A stretch of 64,000 nt of DNA from Sphingobium sp. (GCA_023266575.1 JAHFPV010000008.1:62001-126000); one strand, 5' to 3'; positions 8,391-17,953 are shown, numbered from the stretch's first letter. A program made the numbers and translations. The notes: generated by a model from the sequence alone, not told the origin.

Positions 8391-9923
8391 TCAGGCAGCT
8401 TCCAGCTGCGCCACGAACATGTCGGTGGCCCGCTGCAACTCCTGCGCCGTGCGGGACAGGCCGGTCGCCGCGCTCGACACCCGGCCGGACAGACTTTCGG
8501 TATCGCGGGCGACGTCAGCCACCCCCTCCATCTGCCGCGTCATGATCGTGGCGTCGCGCGCCGTATCGCGGGCAGCCTGCTCGATCGCGCTGGTTGCGTC
8601 GCGCTGATCGGCGACGGCGCGCTGGATCGCATCGGCGGCCTCTGCCAGCTGTTCGACCGCGCCCGCCACATCCGAAAGGGCGCCCTGCGCTATGCCTGCA
8701 CCCTCGCGGGCGGACCAGGCCAGCGATTCGATCTCGCCGGTTGCGCTGGCCGTCTGGCTGGCCAATTGCTTGACCTCGCCTGCCACGACCGCAAAGCCGC
8801 GGCCGACCTCACCCGCACGGGCCGCCTCGATCGTCGCGTTGAGCGCCAGCAGGTTGGTCCGCGCGGCAATGCCGGTGATGGATCCTGCAAAGCTGGTGAT
8901 CGACGCCGTCCGTTCCTCCAGATCACGCACAGCCTCATGCCCCGCGGTCGACACGCGCTGCGCCTCTCCGCCCAGCACCGCCTGCTGCTGCGCGGCCGAT
9001 GCAATGGCGGTAATCGATGCGGACAATGTCTCGATCCGTCGCGCGAGCAGGGCTGCACTGGCGGACGACTGTTCAGCCGCCGCCGCCGTTTCATGCGTGC
9101 CGGTGCTGGCGTCTCGCGCCAGGCCGTTCAGCAATCGCGCCGATTCTTCCAGATCATGGGCCGCGGCGCCGACCGCCTCGACAATGCCGAACACGGACCT
9201 GCGGAAATCCTGCACCAATGCCAGAGTCGCCGCGCGCCGTTCGGTCGCCATGCGCGCCTTGTCCTGTTCCTGTGCGTGGCGCAGCGCCGCTTCGCGCAAA
9301 TCCGCGTCCCGGCTGGCGGCCATCGCCGCCTCCGCCGCAGTCCGCCCGCTTTCCGCCGCGTCCGCCAGCTGCGCAGATTGCGCGATCTGACCATCCAGTG
9401 CCAGCAGCAGGGCGCGCAGCCGGATGGTGAGATAGCAAAGCACGGCAGTCAGCAGCAGCACAGCGACCGCATGAATCGCGACCCGCTCCAGATCGCCGCT
9501 GCCCGGAAATACCCAGGCAGGTAAAAGGCTGTTGAGCAGGAGATGATGCGCCGCCGTCAGCACCGCCCCCAGCACGATCGGCCGCCAGTCATACAGCAGC
9601 ACCAGCCCGGCCAGCGCGACGAAGAAGAACATATGTCCGTCCATCTGCCAGACATGGCCGGACAGCAGATAGAGGCCGATGGCAGGCTGCACCGCCGCCA
9701 GCGTCCCCATCGCCAGCCGCGTTTCGACATCCAGCCTTTTGCGCAGAATCATGATCGTCGGCAGGGCATTGACCAGCACAGACAGCGCCATCGCCTGCCC
9801 GCCGCGTTCCACCCCCAACAGCAGGGACATAGAACCCAGCGCGATCGTCCACAGCCAGCTGGCAAACAGCAGGACACGCAACCCCTGGAGGCGCAAGCGC
9901 CCAAGGCTCGATTCGGCCTGCAT
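8391..9923 (-). CDS. Methyl-accepting chemotaxis protein with multi-pass membrane sensor
   Basis: A 510-residue chemoreceptor. The N-terminal 190 residues are strongly hydrophobic with about six membrane segments and no obvious periplasmic ligand domain, so it may sense membrane or internal cues. A coiled-coil cytoplasmic domain runs from about 200 to the end. The hairpin tip is [20 protein letters not shown], followed by AGEVKQLA, the site that contacts CheA and CheW. The start shares one base with the stop of the upstream small gene (TGATG). The che operon lies 3-8 kb away on the same strand and is the likely signalling partner. Confidence 0.88.
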   Translation of the reverse strand: MQAESSLGRLRLQGLRVLLFASWLWTIALGSMSLLLGVERGGQAMALSVLVNALPTIMILRKRLDVETRLAMGTLAAVQPAIGLYLLSGHVWQMDGHMFFFVALAGLVLLYDWRPIVLGAVLTAAHHLLLNSLLPAWVFPGSGDLERVAIHAVAVLLLTAVLCYLTIRLRALLLALDGQIAQSAQLADAAESGRTAAEAAMAASRDADLREAALRHAQEQDKARMATERRAATLALVQDFRRSVFGIVEAVGAAAHDLEESARLLNGLARDASTGTHETAAAAEQSSASAALLARRIETLSASITAIASAAQQQAVLGGEAQRVSTAGHEAVRDLEERTASITSFAGSITGIAARTNLLALNATIEAARAGEVGRGFAVVAGEVKQLASQTASATGEIESLAWSAREGAGIAQGALSDVAGAVEQLAEAADAIQRAVADQRDATSAIEQAARDTARDATIMTRQMEGVADVARDTESLSGRVSSAATGLSRTAQELQRATDMFVAQLEAA

Positions 9924-10234
9924 CACGCAGCACCTCCGCAACCGGTGCGGTTCGTCGCGACGGCGATGACGCCATGGCCTAGCATCGTCAACGCCAGCCG
10001 ATCACGCCGTCCCTCGATCAACAGCGATCCCGCCCATGGTCCCGCCGCCACCAGTCGCGCGCCATGCGCAATGGCGACAGGCGCCAGCGCCAAGCGGGCG
10101 TGCGCGGTCAACGGCACCAGCAGCATCCGCCCGCTGACGGGCGGCGACAGGATCAGCGCAACCAGGCCAAGCAGGATCAGACTGCATTGACCCACGATCG
10201 GCATAACGCGTTGCACAGAAAGGAAATATCTCAT
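9923..10234 (-). CDS. Small membrane protein coupled to the chemoreceptor gene
   Basis: A 103-residue unrecognised protein. Two hydrophobic stretches are visible ([18 protein letters not shown] near residues 13-30 and [18 protein letters not shown] near 48-65). The stop overlaps the chemoreceptor start codon as TGATG, the main evidence that it is translated. Function cannot be assigned; it may be an accessory of the receptor. Confidence 0.5.
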   Translation of the reverse strand: MRYFLSVQRVMPIVGQCSLILLGLVALILSPPVSGRMLLVPLTAHARLALAPVAIAHGARLVAAGPWAGSLLIEGRRDRLALTMLGHGVIAVATNRTGCGGAA

Positions 10235-10269
10235 TCCATCCGTTTAGGCTGGAATTGGTAAGGATTGCT

Positions 10270-10608
10270 TTAACGATGGTCGGTCGGCGCAAGCCCCAGC
10301 GTATGGGCCAACTCGTCCAGATCGGCGCCCGGCTGCACCAGCAGCCATTCCCGGCTGGCCGCGCCATTCACCACCGTCACCGCGCCCTTGGGACAGACGC
10401 CCAGGCAACTGACCTCGACAATGCCCGCCGCAGCCTTGCGCCCCTTCTTCAGCGACAAATGCCGCTTGAGCGCCTTGGCCAGCCGCGTATTGCCATCGGT
10501 ACCAAAGCCGCCGTCCAGCTTCTTTTCGCATTTGCGGCAGACGAGCACGGCATTCTGCCAGTTGGATCGGACCAGCGACTTCAATCCACTGCCCCGCGCG
10601 GCTTCCAC
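10270..10608 (-). CDS. Thioredoxin-like [2Fe-2S] ferredoxin domain protein
   Basis: A 112-residue protein with four cysteines in the thioredoxin-like ferredoxin pattern: VCRKCEKK (two Cys) and SCLGVCPKGAV (two Cys), enough for one 2Fe-2S cluster. Small stand-alone proteins of this type are thought to carry electrons, but the partner is unknown. The 5' end overlaps the J-domain gene by 28 bases, so the two are probably co-transcribed. Confidence 0.82.
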   Translation of the reverse strand: MEAARGSGLKSLVRSNWQNAVLVCRKCEKKLDGGFGTDGNTRLAKALKRHLSLKKGRKAAAGIVEVSCLGVCPKGAVTVVNGAASREWLLVQPGADLDELAHTLGLAPTDHR

Positions 10609-11129
10609 GTCCGCCGCTCCTCGGCGGCGCGCAGCACTTCATAGGCGGCCTGGATCGTCTGGAAACGGGCAGCGGCCTGCGCATCGCCCGGCTTGACGTC
10701 GGGATGATATTCCTTGGCCAGCGTGCGCCAGCTTTTCTTCACCGCCTCGAAATCGGCATCATCCTCAAGGTCCAATGCTTTCAGCGCATGAAGTTCGTCG
10801 CGCGACCGGCTGCCATCGCCCGGCCCGCCCCAGCTATGATAGGCGCTGCCCTGATAGCCGCCCGCATCGCGCCGCTCGTCCCGCTCGCGCTGTTCGCGTT
10901 CTTCCTGGTCCAGTCCCTGAAAATAATCCCAGTTACGGTTATATTCGCCCGCATGATCGGGGCAGAAATACCAGCGTTCCGGGCTGTTGGGGGATTTGGG
11001 TGCGGGGCAGTCGCCCGGCTTGTCGCAGCCAAAGCGGTCGCACATCCGCACGCGCTGCGCCTCACGCGATGCACCATAGGCACGCCAGCGGGGAAAGCCC
11101 CAGTCATTGGATCGGCTATTTCGTGCCAT
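10581..11129 (-). CDS. J-domain (DnaJ-like) protein
   Basis: A 182-residue protein. The C-terminal J domain (about residues 115-172) has the HPD motif in AKEYHPDVKPGD and the helix FQTIQAAYEVL, so it can probably stimulate a DnaK ATPase. The N-terminal half has cysteines in MCDRFGCDKPGDCPAP and YFCPDH that may bind zinc, then an acidic and arginine-rich linker. It is followed by the overlapping 2Fe-2S protein gene. This architecture is common in alphaproteobacteria without a defined client. Confidence 0.85.
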   Translation of the reverse strand: MARNSRSNDWGFPRWRAYGASREAQRVRMCDRFGCDKPGDCPAPKSPNSPERWYFCPDHAGEYNRNWDYFQGLDQEEREQRERDERRDAGGYQGSAYHSWGGPGDGSRSRDELHALKALDLEDDADFEAVKKSWRTLAKEYHPDVKPGDAQAAARFQTIQAAYEVLRAAEERRTWKPRGAVD

Positions 11130-11184
11130 TTGCCCGAATTAGGGAAGGTGCGGGCGGAAAGCCACCCCATCGCGCCATATTTTG

Positions 11185-11208
11185 AAAATGCGCGAAAGAG
11201 CGCATTTT
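11185..11208 (-). terminator. Possible terminator downstream of rnpB
   Basis: A perfect 9-bp stem AAAATGCGC/GCGCATTTT with a 6-base loop. Read on the minus strand it ends in a short T-run. It lies beyond rnpB and the long inverted repeat and just before the J-domain gene on that strand, so it could end rnpB transcription. Confidence 0.45.
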
Positions 11209-11213
11209 GAAGC

Positions 11214-11293
11214 CCGCACCGGCCCGCGCCCCCACCCGGCCACCCACAGAATATCCTGAATGGTCGGCCGGGTGGGGGAGCGGGCCGGTGCGG
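11214..11293. repeat. Long inverted repeat, 28-bp arms
   Basis: Arms at 11214-11241 and 11266-11293 are reverse complements with one mismatch in 28 and enclose a 24-base loop. The arms are almost all G and C. It lies directly behind the 3' end of rnpB and before the J-domain gene. It could be a very stable processing or termination hairpin, or a mobile repeat. Confidence 0.85.
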
Positions 11294-11304
11294 AAAATAT
11301 CTCA

Positions 11305-11702
11305 AATAAATGCCAGAGGGCCTGTAAGCCGGGTTCTGTCCACCCCGTCTCCGGGGATAGGCGACCATTCCTCTAGGGAACGGATTGCTCCGTTCCTCAA
11401 GCAACCAACCCGGACGGTCTCGGTCGAAACAGACCTAGCAGCATGAAGCTGCGCGCCGCCCCTATTCGGTCTTGCTCCCGGTGGGGTTTACCATGCCGCC
11501 TTGCGTTGCCGCAGACGCGGTGCGCTCTTACCGCACCCTTTCAATGTCACTGGGCCGAAGCCTTAGCGACCTGCTTTCTGTTGCACTGTCCCTTGGATCA
11601 CTCCAGCCGGTCGTTAACCGGCACCGTCATTTCGTGGAGCCCGGACTTTCCTCGCCGTGGAAGTTACCCGCCACGCCGCGGCCGCCCGGCCCTCTGGCGG
11701 AA
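11305..11702 (-). ncRNA. rnpB: RNase P RNA, bacterial type A
   Basis: The catalytic RNA that removes tRNA 5' leaders. On the minus strand the conserved 5' core GAGGAAAGTCCGGGCTCC and the conserved 3' part GACAGAACCCGGCTTACAGG are both present. The two ends pair as helix P1 (GCCAGAGGGCC with GGCCCTCTGGC, at 11689-11699 and 11312-11322). About 400 nt, normal for the group. Ends are set from P1 and could be off by several bases. This and the inverted repeat explain the gene-free stretch 11130-11738. Confidence 0.95.
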
Positions 11703-11738
11703 CGTCCCCTAGCCAGCTTCGGGCCTGCCGTCACGCCC

Positions 11739-12440
11739 TTATTCATCACCCCTGGGCTTGGGCAGCAGCAACGCCAGCAGGATGGCGCGACATTCGCCGC
11801 AAATCACCCCGTCGATCAGTTCGGGGCGAAAACGCCGCTGAAACGCCACCACTGCCGCTTGCGGATCGGCAATATCATAGCCGAACCGTTCGAGCGCCAG
11901 CATGAAGCCGCCATCGGTCCAGTGCGGGTCCATCAGATTCTTGGTGGGGCGCGGCAAGGCCAGCCGCAGCCGCGCCAGTTGCGCCCAGGGGAACAGCTCC
12001 CCCGGATCCTGCTTGCGCGCGGGCGCGATGTCGCTGTGACCGACGATATTGCCGCGGGTGATGCGGTGCCGCTGGACGATGTCATGCACCAGCGGGATCA
12101 ACGAACTCATCTGGGTTTGCGGAAAGGGCCGGTAGCCCCATTCATGCCCCGGATTGACAATCTCTATGCCGATGCTGGCGCTGTTTATGTCATCCACCCC
12201 GCGCCAGTGGGATCGCCCCGCGTGCCAGGCGCGCTTGGCCTCATCAACCATGCGGATGATCTGGCCATCCTCCGTCACGACATAATGGGCGGAAACTTTG
12301 GATTCCGGGTTGGCCAGCCAGTTGATCGCACTCGCCGCGTCCGGCATCCCGGTATAATGCAACACCAGCATCGAGACCGGCAGGCTGCGCTCGTCGAAAT
12401 TGGGCGACGGCGTTTCGATCATCGGCAGCTCGTTCATCAT
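11739..12440 (-). CDS. N-acetylmuramoyl-L-alanine amidase, AmpD-like, with C-terminal binding domain
   Basis: A 233-residue zinc amidase that cuts the bond between N-acetylmuramic acid and the stem peptide. The amidase_2 domain shows zinc-ligand histidines in SMLVLHYTGM and GHSDIAPARKQDPGE, plus the FPW motif. A peptidoglycan-binding-like helical region follows (about 180-233). There is no signal peptide, consistent with cytoplasmic muropeptide recycling. I start at the ATG giving MMNELPMIE; an upstream in-frame start adds an arginine-rich stretch with no support. Confidence 0.85.
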   Translation of the reverse strand: MMNELPMIETPSPNFDERSLPVSMLVLHYTGMPDAASAINWLANPESKVSAHYVVTEDGQIIRMVDEAKRAWHAGRSHWRGVDDINSASIGIEIVNPGHEWGYRPFPQTQMSSLIPLVHDIVQRHRITRGNIVGHSDIAPARKQDPGELFPWAQLARLRLALPRPTKNLMDPHWTDGGFMLALERFGYDIADPQAAVVAFQRRFRPELIDGVICGECRAILLALLLPKPRGDE

Positions 12441-12536
12441 GCCCTTTCGGCCCGCCCGTGCAGTCGCGCAGCCTGGGCGTGACAATGGCGCAGGCAAGCG
12501 CGGCAATCAAGCATGGTTAAGGATTGACCCGAATCC

Positions 12537-13415
12537 TCAGCCCGTCCGTCGCACCCGTCCGATCGCGCCTTCGGGCAATGCCGCCTGCCGCGCATAACCG
12601 CCGCGAAACTCGGGATGGGCGGTAAAATCATCGCCCTGCCCGATCACCGTTTCACCCGCGCCCAGCAACAATATCGACCCGGCATGGCTGTGCCGGGCGA
12701 GCAGCGACAGCACCGCCTGCCGCCGTTCCGGACTGAAATAGAGCAGGACGTTGCGGCACAGCAGCAGGTCGTAGGCACCGGTCGGTGCCTTGGCATCGAA
12801 CAGATTGTCGTGGCGGAAATCGATCATGCGCCGCAATTCGGGGCTGGCGCGCCAATCCTCGCCCGATGGCTCGAACCATTTGAGCAGGTCGCCGACCGCC
12901 AGCCCGCGCTGCACATCCATTTGCGAAAATATGCCTGATCGCGCCTGATCGATCGCGGCGGTCGAAATGTCGGTCGCCAATATCTCGATCCGCCATCCGC
13001 TCCAGCGCGCCGCGTCGTTGCGCAGGCGGATCGCCAGCGAATAGGCTTCCTGTCCGGTCGAACAGCCCGCGCTCCAGATGCGCAGCGTCCGGTCGGTCTT
13101 GTCTGCATGAATGGCGGGCAATATCTGCCGGTGGATCATGTCGAAAATCTGAAGGTCGCGAAAGAAGCTGCTTTCATTGTTGAGCAGCGCATCGACCACT
13201 TCCTGCTCCAGCCGTGCGTCGCCCTTGCGCAGCAGCTTGGCGGCCAGTTCGTCCATGTCGGTTAGGCCATGATCGCGCAGCACGGGTCGCAGCGCGGTTT
13301 CCATCCGCCACGCCCGGCCTTCAGACAGGACTTGCCCGGTGCGCGCTTCCAGCAGCCCGGACAGGATGCGCGCCGCGCCCTGTAATGTCGATGCAGGCGA
13401 AGGGGGCATGACCAT
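12537..13415 (-). CDS. cheR: Chemotaxis protein methyltransferase CheR
   Basis: Methylates glutamates on chemoreceptors using SAM, opposing CheB. The 292-residue product has an N-terminal helical domain, NNESSFFRD, then the SAM-binding motif WSAGCSTGQEAYSLA and LLLCRNVLLYF. The start shares one base with the cheB stop (TGATG), which fixes it. Last gene of the cheA-W-Y-B-R operon. There is no obvious C-terminal receptor-tethering peptide site. Confidence 0.93.
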   Translation of the reverse strand: MVMPPSPASTLQGAARILSGLLEARTGQVLSEGRAWRMETALRPVLRDHGLTDMDELAAKLLRKGDARLEQEVVDALLNNESSFFRDLQIFDMIHRQILPAIHADKTDRTLRIWSAGCSTGQEAYSLAIRLRNDAARWSGWRIEILATDISTAAIDQARSGIFSQMDVQRGLAVGDLLKWFEPSGEDWRASPELRRMIDFRHDNLFDAKAPTGAYDLLLCRNVLLYFSPERRQAVLSLLARHSHAGSILLLGAGETVIGQGDDFTAHPEFRGGYARQAALPEGAIGRVRRTG

Positions 13416-14500
13416 CAAACAAGCACCTTTCCGCGCCGGGACACGAAGTCCATAATAGCTAGCGGCTCCATCACGGCGCAGGTCAGGCCTGCTCCCGCAA
13501 CCGATCCGGGCATCCCCCAAACCACGCTGCTGGCTTCATCCTGCGCGACGATCCAGCCGCCCGCTGCGACAATGTCGCGCGCACCGACCGTGCCGTCGCG
13601 GCCCATGCCGGTCAGGACGATACCCACAGCGCCCGCACCATATACATCCGCCATGCTGGCGAACATCGGATCGACACCGGGCAGGTTGCCAGCTGGCGTG
13701 CGTTCCGGGTTCAGCGTTATCGTCACCCGGCCATGCAGGCCGCGCCGCAGTTGCAGATTGGCGTCGCCGGGGGCGACATAGACGGTGTCGGCCATCAACA
13801 GATCGCCGGTTTCGGCGACCTTGACCCGTAGACTGGTCATGCGCGCCAGTTGCTGCGCGAAATAGACGGTGAAGCTGGCGGGCAGATGCTGGGTCAGCAG
13901 CACCGGCACGCCCAGCGGTGCGGCAAGACCTTCAAACAATTGGCTCAGCGCATGGATACCGCCAGTCGACGCACCAATGCCAAGGCAGGCAAGCGGCTGC
14001 GCGGCTGGCTGGACGACAGGGGGCGCAAGCGGGCGCTGCGGCGGCGATGGGGCGGGACGATCGGTGAACAGGCGGTTCAAACGTTCGATCAGCGTCTGGG
14101 GAAAATGCTCGCCAAAACTGCCGCTGCCCGGCTTCGACAATATGTCGCTGGCACCCAGCGCCAATGCCTCGATGGCCGCCGCGCTGCCCTCCTCGCACTT
14201 GCCCGACAGGATCGCGACCTTGACGTCGGGATTGGCGTGCAAAATGGCCGGCAGCGCCGCCAGCCCGCTCTGCCCCGGCAATTCGATGTCGAGCAGCACC
14301 AGATCAACATCATGCCCCGCCAGATAGCCCAGCGCCTGTTCGGCACTGTTCGTCTTATGGACCACGGCATAGGCCGGATCGGCATTGAGGATGCGTTCGA
14401 TAACGGTGCGGACGACAACCGAATCGTCAACGACCAGCGTGCGAACCGACTTGGGTTCGCTCCTGCGACTGGTCATGATCGGCGCGATGAAGGTCATCAC
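13415..14500 (-). CDS. cheB: Protein-glutamate methylesterase CheB
   Basis: Demethylates or deamidates chemoreceptors. The 361-residue product has a receiver domain (about 20-135) with acidic pocket VVDDS and acceptor Asp in LVLLDIELPG. An alanine/proline-rich linker follows, then a methylesterase domain with catalytic Ser in GIGASTGG, His in LTQHLP and Asp in TGMGRDG. Translation may begin at the first ATG or at an in-frame ATG 8 codons later. Coupled to cheR. Confidence 0.94.
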   Translation of the reverse strand: MMTFIAPIMTSRRSEPKSVRTLVVDDSVVVRTVIERILNADPAYAVVHKTNSAEQALGYLAGHDVDLVLLDIELPGQSGLAALPAILHANPDVKVAILSGKCEEGSAAAIEALALGASDILSKPGSGSFGEHFPQTLIERLNRLFTDRPAPSPPQRPLAPPVVQPAAQPLACLGIGASTGGIHALSQLFEGLAAPLGVPVLLTQHLPASFTVYFAQQLARMTSLRVKVAETGDLLMADTVYVAPGDANLQLRRGLHGRVTITLNPERTPAGNLPGVDPMFASMADVYGAGAVGIVLTGMGRDGTVGARDIVAAGGWIVAQDEASSVVWGMPGSVAGAGLTCAVMEPLAIMDFVSRRGKVLV

Positions 14501-14569
14501 GGGACTTTCTGCACGAAGGACGAAGAAAAGGTCGAAATTCTCCCAAGGATGAGGACTGTGTCCCGCCCG

Positions 14570-14935
14570 CTAGATCACCCCGACGATGACCAGCTTGCTT
14601 TCCAGCGTTTCCCGGTCAAACGGCTTCATCACATATTCGTCAGCCCCGGCCTCGACCGCCGCCTTGATATGGCCAATGCCATTTTCGGTGGTGCAGAAGA
14701 TGATCTTGGGCCGTGCCGTCATCTTCGCGCTCGACAGCGCCTGAAGAAACTCCATCCCGCTCATCACCGGCATGTTCCAGTCGAGCAGGACGACATCGGG
14801 CGCGGACGCTTCGCACTGGGTCAGCGCGTCCTGACCGTCCACCGCTTCGCTGACCGTCAGGTCCAGCGATTCAAGGATATGACGCGCCACCTTGCGGATG
14901 ACCTTGGAGTCGTCAACGACCAGGCAATTCTTCAT
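14570..14935 (-). CDS. cheY: Chemotaxis response regulator CheY
   Basis: A single receiver domain of 121 residues. It has VVDDSKVIRK, the phospho-acceptor in DVVLLDWNMPVMSG, switch Thr in FCTTENG and Lys in VMKPFDRE. As a stand-alone receiver inside the che operon it probably carries the phosphoryl group from CheA to the flagellar motor or acts as a phosphate sink. About 70 bases separate it from cheB and about 115 from cheW. Confidence 0.92.
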   Translation of the reverse strand: MKNCLVVDDSKVIRKVARHILESLDLTVSEAVDGQDALTQCEASAPDVVLLDWNMPVMSGMEFLQALSSAKMTARPKIIFCTTENGIGHIKAAVEAGADEYVMKPFDRETLESKLVIVGVI

Positions 14936-15050
14936 GAGGCGTCCCTTTGGTTTTTGCGTCCCGGATCAAGGCTTAACCGGCAAAGCCGAGGAATTGGTAA
15001 ACAAGAGAAGGATGATTTTTCGGTTGGTCGCAAATTCTGTCCGCCCGTCC

Positions 15051-15488
15051 TTACGCCGCCTGCGCCAGCGCCCCACCCTCGATAAACGCAGCAAGCGAGA
15101 CCAGCAGCCAGGGATGCCCTTCATGCTCCACAATGGCGCGGGCATAGGGTGCCCAGGCCGGGCCGATCTGGCCGCGCAGGGGCAGTTCGCCTTCCGGCAC
15201 ACGGCAAATGTCGGTGACGCCATCGACCATCAGGCCATAGCTGTGGCCGCTAATGTCGGCGATGATGGCCAGCCCCCGCTCCACCCGCGGACTGGCGACG
15301 CCATGGATCAGCGCCGCGACGTCGATGATGGTCAGCACCCGGCTGCGCAAAGCCGAAAGCCCGGCAATATGTGCGCCCATGCCCGGCACGGGCGACACGT
15401 CGGTCAGGCGGACGACGGCCTCGACCTCGCCCGTCTCGACCGCGATGCGCGTGCCTGCCAGCGTGGCGAAAAGATAGAGTCTGTCCAT
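15051..15488 (-). CDS. cheW: Chemotaxis coupling protein CheW
   Basis: A 145-residue CheW-like beta-barrel adaptor that links receptors to CheA. Recognisable parts are LYLFATLAGTRIAVETGEVEAV, then LSALRSRVLTIIDVAALI, YGLMVDGVTDICRV and the C-terminal helix. The start lies 4 bases after the cheA stop on the minus strand, indicating co-transcription. Confidence 0.9.
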   Translation of the reverse strand: MDRLYLFATLAGTRIAVETGEVEAVVRLTDVSPVPGMGAHIAGLSALRSRVLTIIDVAALIHGVASPRVERGLAIIADISGHSYGLMVDGVTDICRVPEGELPLRGQIGPAWAPYARAIVEHEGHPWLLVSLAAFIEGGALAQAA

Positions 15489-15492
15489 GGCC

Positions 15493-17886
15493 TTACCCCT
15501 GCCCTCCGGCGATCGCCGCCATCAGCGCGTCCCGATCATAGCGATAGATGCTGCTATCCTGCGGCCCCGCCGCGCGCGGCGAGGCGCGCAGATGGACGAT
15601 CCGGCATCCGATCATCCCGGCCATGACGCCAGCCGTCTGCGCGGCGTCATGGCCGGTCAGCAGCAGCACGTCGCGCGGATCGACCGCTGCATCATCGGGC
15701 AGGCCCATCACCACCTCTTGCCCCGCCTGCCGCAGCAGCGGCGCCAATATGTCGCGGGTCCAGCCATCATCGCTGTCGGCCAGCAGACAGCGCCCCCGCA
15801 CCCGCTCGACAATGCCGCCATCGGGCAGGCTGGCAAACAGCGCAAAGGGATTGATCACTTCCAGATGCTCGCCATCGATCACCGCGACGCCGCTGACATG
15901 GCCATGCATCGCCACCATGTCCGGCACCATCGGCATTTGGACGATGTCCAGCACGGCCGCGACCGGATAACAGGCTTCCACCGAACCATCGCGCAGGCGC
16001 AGCGCGGAAATCTTGTCACGCCCGAAATCGGTCAGGCCATTGGCGACCGGCACCAGCCGACCGTCTAGCCGGACGAAGGCGTTGCCGCCCGACCGGCCGA
16101 ACAGCGACGCATCAATATCCTCGACCCGCTCGATCAGCGAAAGTTGCAACAGGCGGCGTTCGCCCGAACATTCCTCGAACCGCAGCGCCGCGACCATCTC
16201 GACCCCGCTCTGCGCATCGGCCTCCTGGTCCGATTGCCGCGCGGCGCGGTCGTCGATCATCGTCGGCAATTTGGCCGCGCTGGCGATGCCCGCCGCGTCG
16301 AGCAGCAGCATCGGCTTGCCATTGTCGGGCAGGGTCATGCCTGCATAGACGCCCGACGCCATCACCAAAGGGGATGCTGGACGGATCACCAGTTCCTCAT
16401 GATTGTCCACCGCCGACACCCCCATGGCAAAGGGTACGCCAGTCGCCGAACGCACCACCATGATGGCGCGCGGCCCGGTCTCGACCGGCTTGTCCATGCC
16501 CAGCACATCTTCCAGGTCGATCATCGAATGGCGCAGGCCACGGATCGTCGCGATCTTCGCCCCGCCCACTTCGCTGATCTGGAGCGTGTCATTATTGTCG
16601 TGCAGGATCTCGACCACAGCCGCGCGCGGGATCGCAAAATGCAGCCCACCTGCGCGGATGATCAGGCCGGGAATGATGGTCAGCGTCAGCGGCACCCGCA
16701 AAGTGATGCACAGGCCGCGCCCCGGATGATTGTCCAGCGCGATCAGCCCGCCGATCCGCTCCACATTGGCGCGCACCACGTCCATGCCGACGCCGCGCCC
16801 GGAAATCGCCGTCACCTGATTGGCGGTGGACAGACCGGCCTGGAATATCAGTTCCAGCCTGTCCGCCTCGCTCATGCGGGCAGCGGCTTCCGGGGTCAGG
16901 CGGCCAGCGGCAATCGCCTTTTCAACCAGCCGCGCCGTGTCGATGCCCGCCCCGTCGTCGGTGACGACGATAACGATCTGATTGCCCGACTGGCGCGCTT
17001 CCAGGCGCAACTGGCCCGTTTCCGGCTTGCCCGCCGCCCGGCGCTTTTCCGGGGTTTCGATGCCATGGTCGATGCTGTTGCGCACGATGTGGGTGAGCGG
17101 GTCGACGACCATCTCCACCATCTCGCGGTCCATCTCGACGTCGCCGCCTTCCAGGGTCAGGTCGATGCGCTTGCCCAGATCCCGGCCCAGATCGCGCACC
17201 ATGCGCGGGATCGCGGCAAACAGCCGCTCGACCCGCTGCATCCGCGTCTTGCTAATCACGTCGCGCATGTCCGCGACGCAGGTCGAGAGCCGCTCGAACA
17301 CTGTGTCCAGCTCAGTGTCGACCGAGCGTTCGCGCAGCTTGCGCGACAATTCGTTGCGCGCCAGCACCATGTCCGACACGCCGTTCATCAACTGGTCGAT
17401 CAGGCTGAGCGGCAGGCGAATGGTGCGCGGCCCGGACTGGCCGCCCTGCCGCGCTACCGCGACGGGGGCCGCGGCATGGCCATGCTCCACCTCCACCGTC
17501 AGAGTCGCGTCGGATGGCGTCGTCAGCGCAGCGATCAGAAATTCGTCATTCTCATTGGGCAGCGCCGCGCCCATCGCCACCGCCTCGGCCAGTTCGCCGA
17601 TCCGGTCCATCAGGCCCAGCACCGCACTTACCGTCGATGGATCAGCGACGCGCTTGCCCGCGCGAATGTCGGACAGCACATCCTCGGCCGCGTGGCTCAG
17701 CCGCTCGAACCTGGGCAGGTTCAGGAAGCCGCAGCTGCCCTTCACCGTATGGAAAAAGCGGAAGATCGCATCGAGCCGGTCCCGGTCCGACGGGTCGGCT
17801 TCCCAGGCGACGACTTCGCCTGCCAGCGCCTCCAGCGTTTCCTGGGTCTCGGAAATGAATTCTTGTAACAGTTCGTCCATGCCCAT
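15493..17886 (-). CDS. cheA: Chemotaxis sensor kinase CheA with extra CheW-like and receiver-like C-terminus
   Basis: The histidine kinase of the chemotaxis array, 797 residues. In order: HPt domain with phospho-His46 (FFHTVKGSCGF), no clear P2 domain, dimerisation helices, a kinase core with N-box DPLTHIVRNSIDHGIE and G-box ISGRGVGMDVV, and a CheW-like domain (about 430-560). A second CheW-like stretch follows, then a C-terminal receiver-like domain beginning CLLADSDDGWTRD. In that domain the usual acceptor position reads VLLLTGHD, so phosphorylation is doubtful. I chose the ATG giving MGMDELLQEF; an upstream ATG adds ten residues. First gene of the operon. Confidence 0.92.
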   Translation of the reverse strand: MGMDELLQEFISETQETLEALAGEVVAWEADPSDRDRLDAIFRFFHTVKGSCGFLNLPRFERLSHAAEDVLSDIRAGKRVADPSTVSAVLGLMDRIGELAEAVAMGAALPNENDEFLIAALTTPSDATLTVEVEHGHAAAPVAVARQGGQSGPRTIRLPLSLIDQLMNGVSDMVLARNELSRKLRERSVDTELDTVFERLSTCVADMRDVISKTRMQRVERLFAAIPRMVRDLGRDLGKRIDLTLEGGDVEMDREMVEMVVDPLTHIVRNSIDHGIETPEKRRAAGKPETGQLRLEARQSGNQIVIVVTDDGAGIDTARLVEKAIAAGRLTPEAAARMSEADRLELIFQAGLSTANQVTAISGRGVGMDVVRANVERIGGLIALDNHPGRGLCITLRVPLTLTIIPGLIIRAGGLHFAIPRAAVVEILHDNNDTLQISEVGGAKIATIRGLRHSMIDLEDVLGMDKPVETGPRAIMVVRSATGVPFAMGVSAVDNHEELVIRPASPLVMASGVYAGMTLPDNGKPMLLLDAAGIASAAKLPTMIDDRAARQSDQEADAQSGVEMVAALRFEECSGERRLLQLSLIERVEDIDASLFGRSGGNAFVRLDGRLVPVANGLTDFGRDKISALRLRDGSVEACYPVAAVLDIVQMPMVPDMVAMHGHVSGVAVIDGEHLEVINPFALFASLPDGGIVERVRGRCLLADSDDGWTRDILAPLLRQAGQEVVMGLPDDAAVDPRDVLLLTGHDAAQTAGVMAGMIGCRIVHLRASPRAAGPQDSSIYRYDRDALMAAIAGGQG

Positions 17887-17953
17887 GGTCCCACGGATGC
17901 GCGCAGAGGGCACCATGGCGGGACGTGGTTAAGAGCGGGTTAAAGCGCAAACA

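Noticed and set aside
16144-17868. Long open frame on the plus strand opposite cheA
   Set aside because: Arg/His/Gln-rich shadow of a GC-rich gene; no domain, and cheA is certain.
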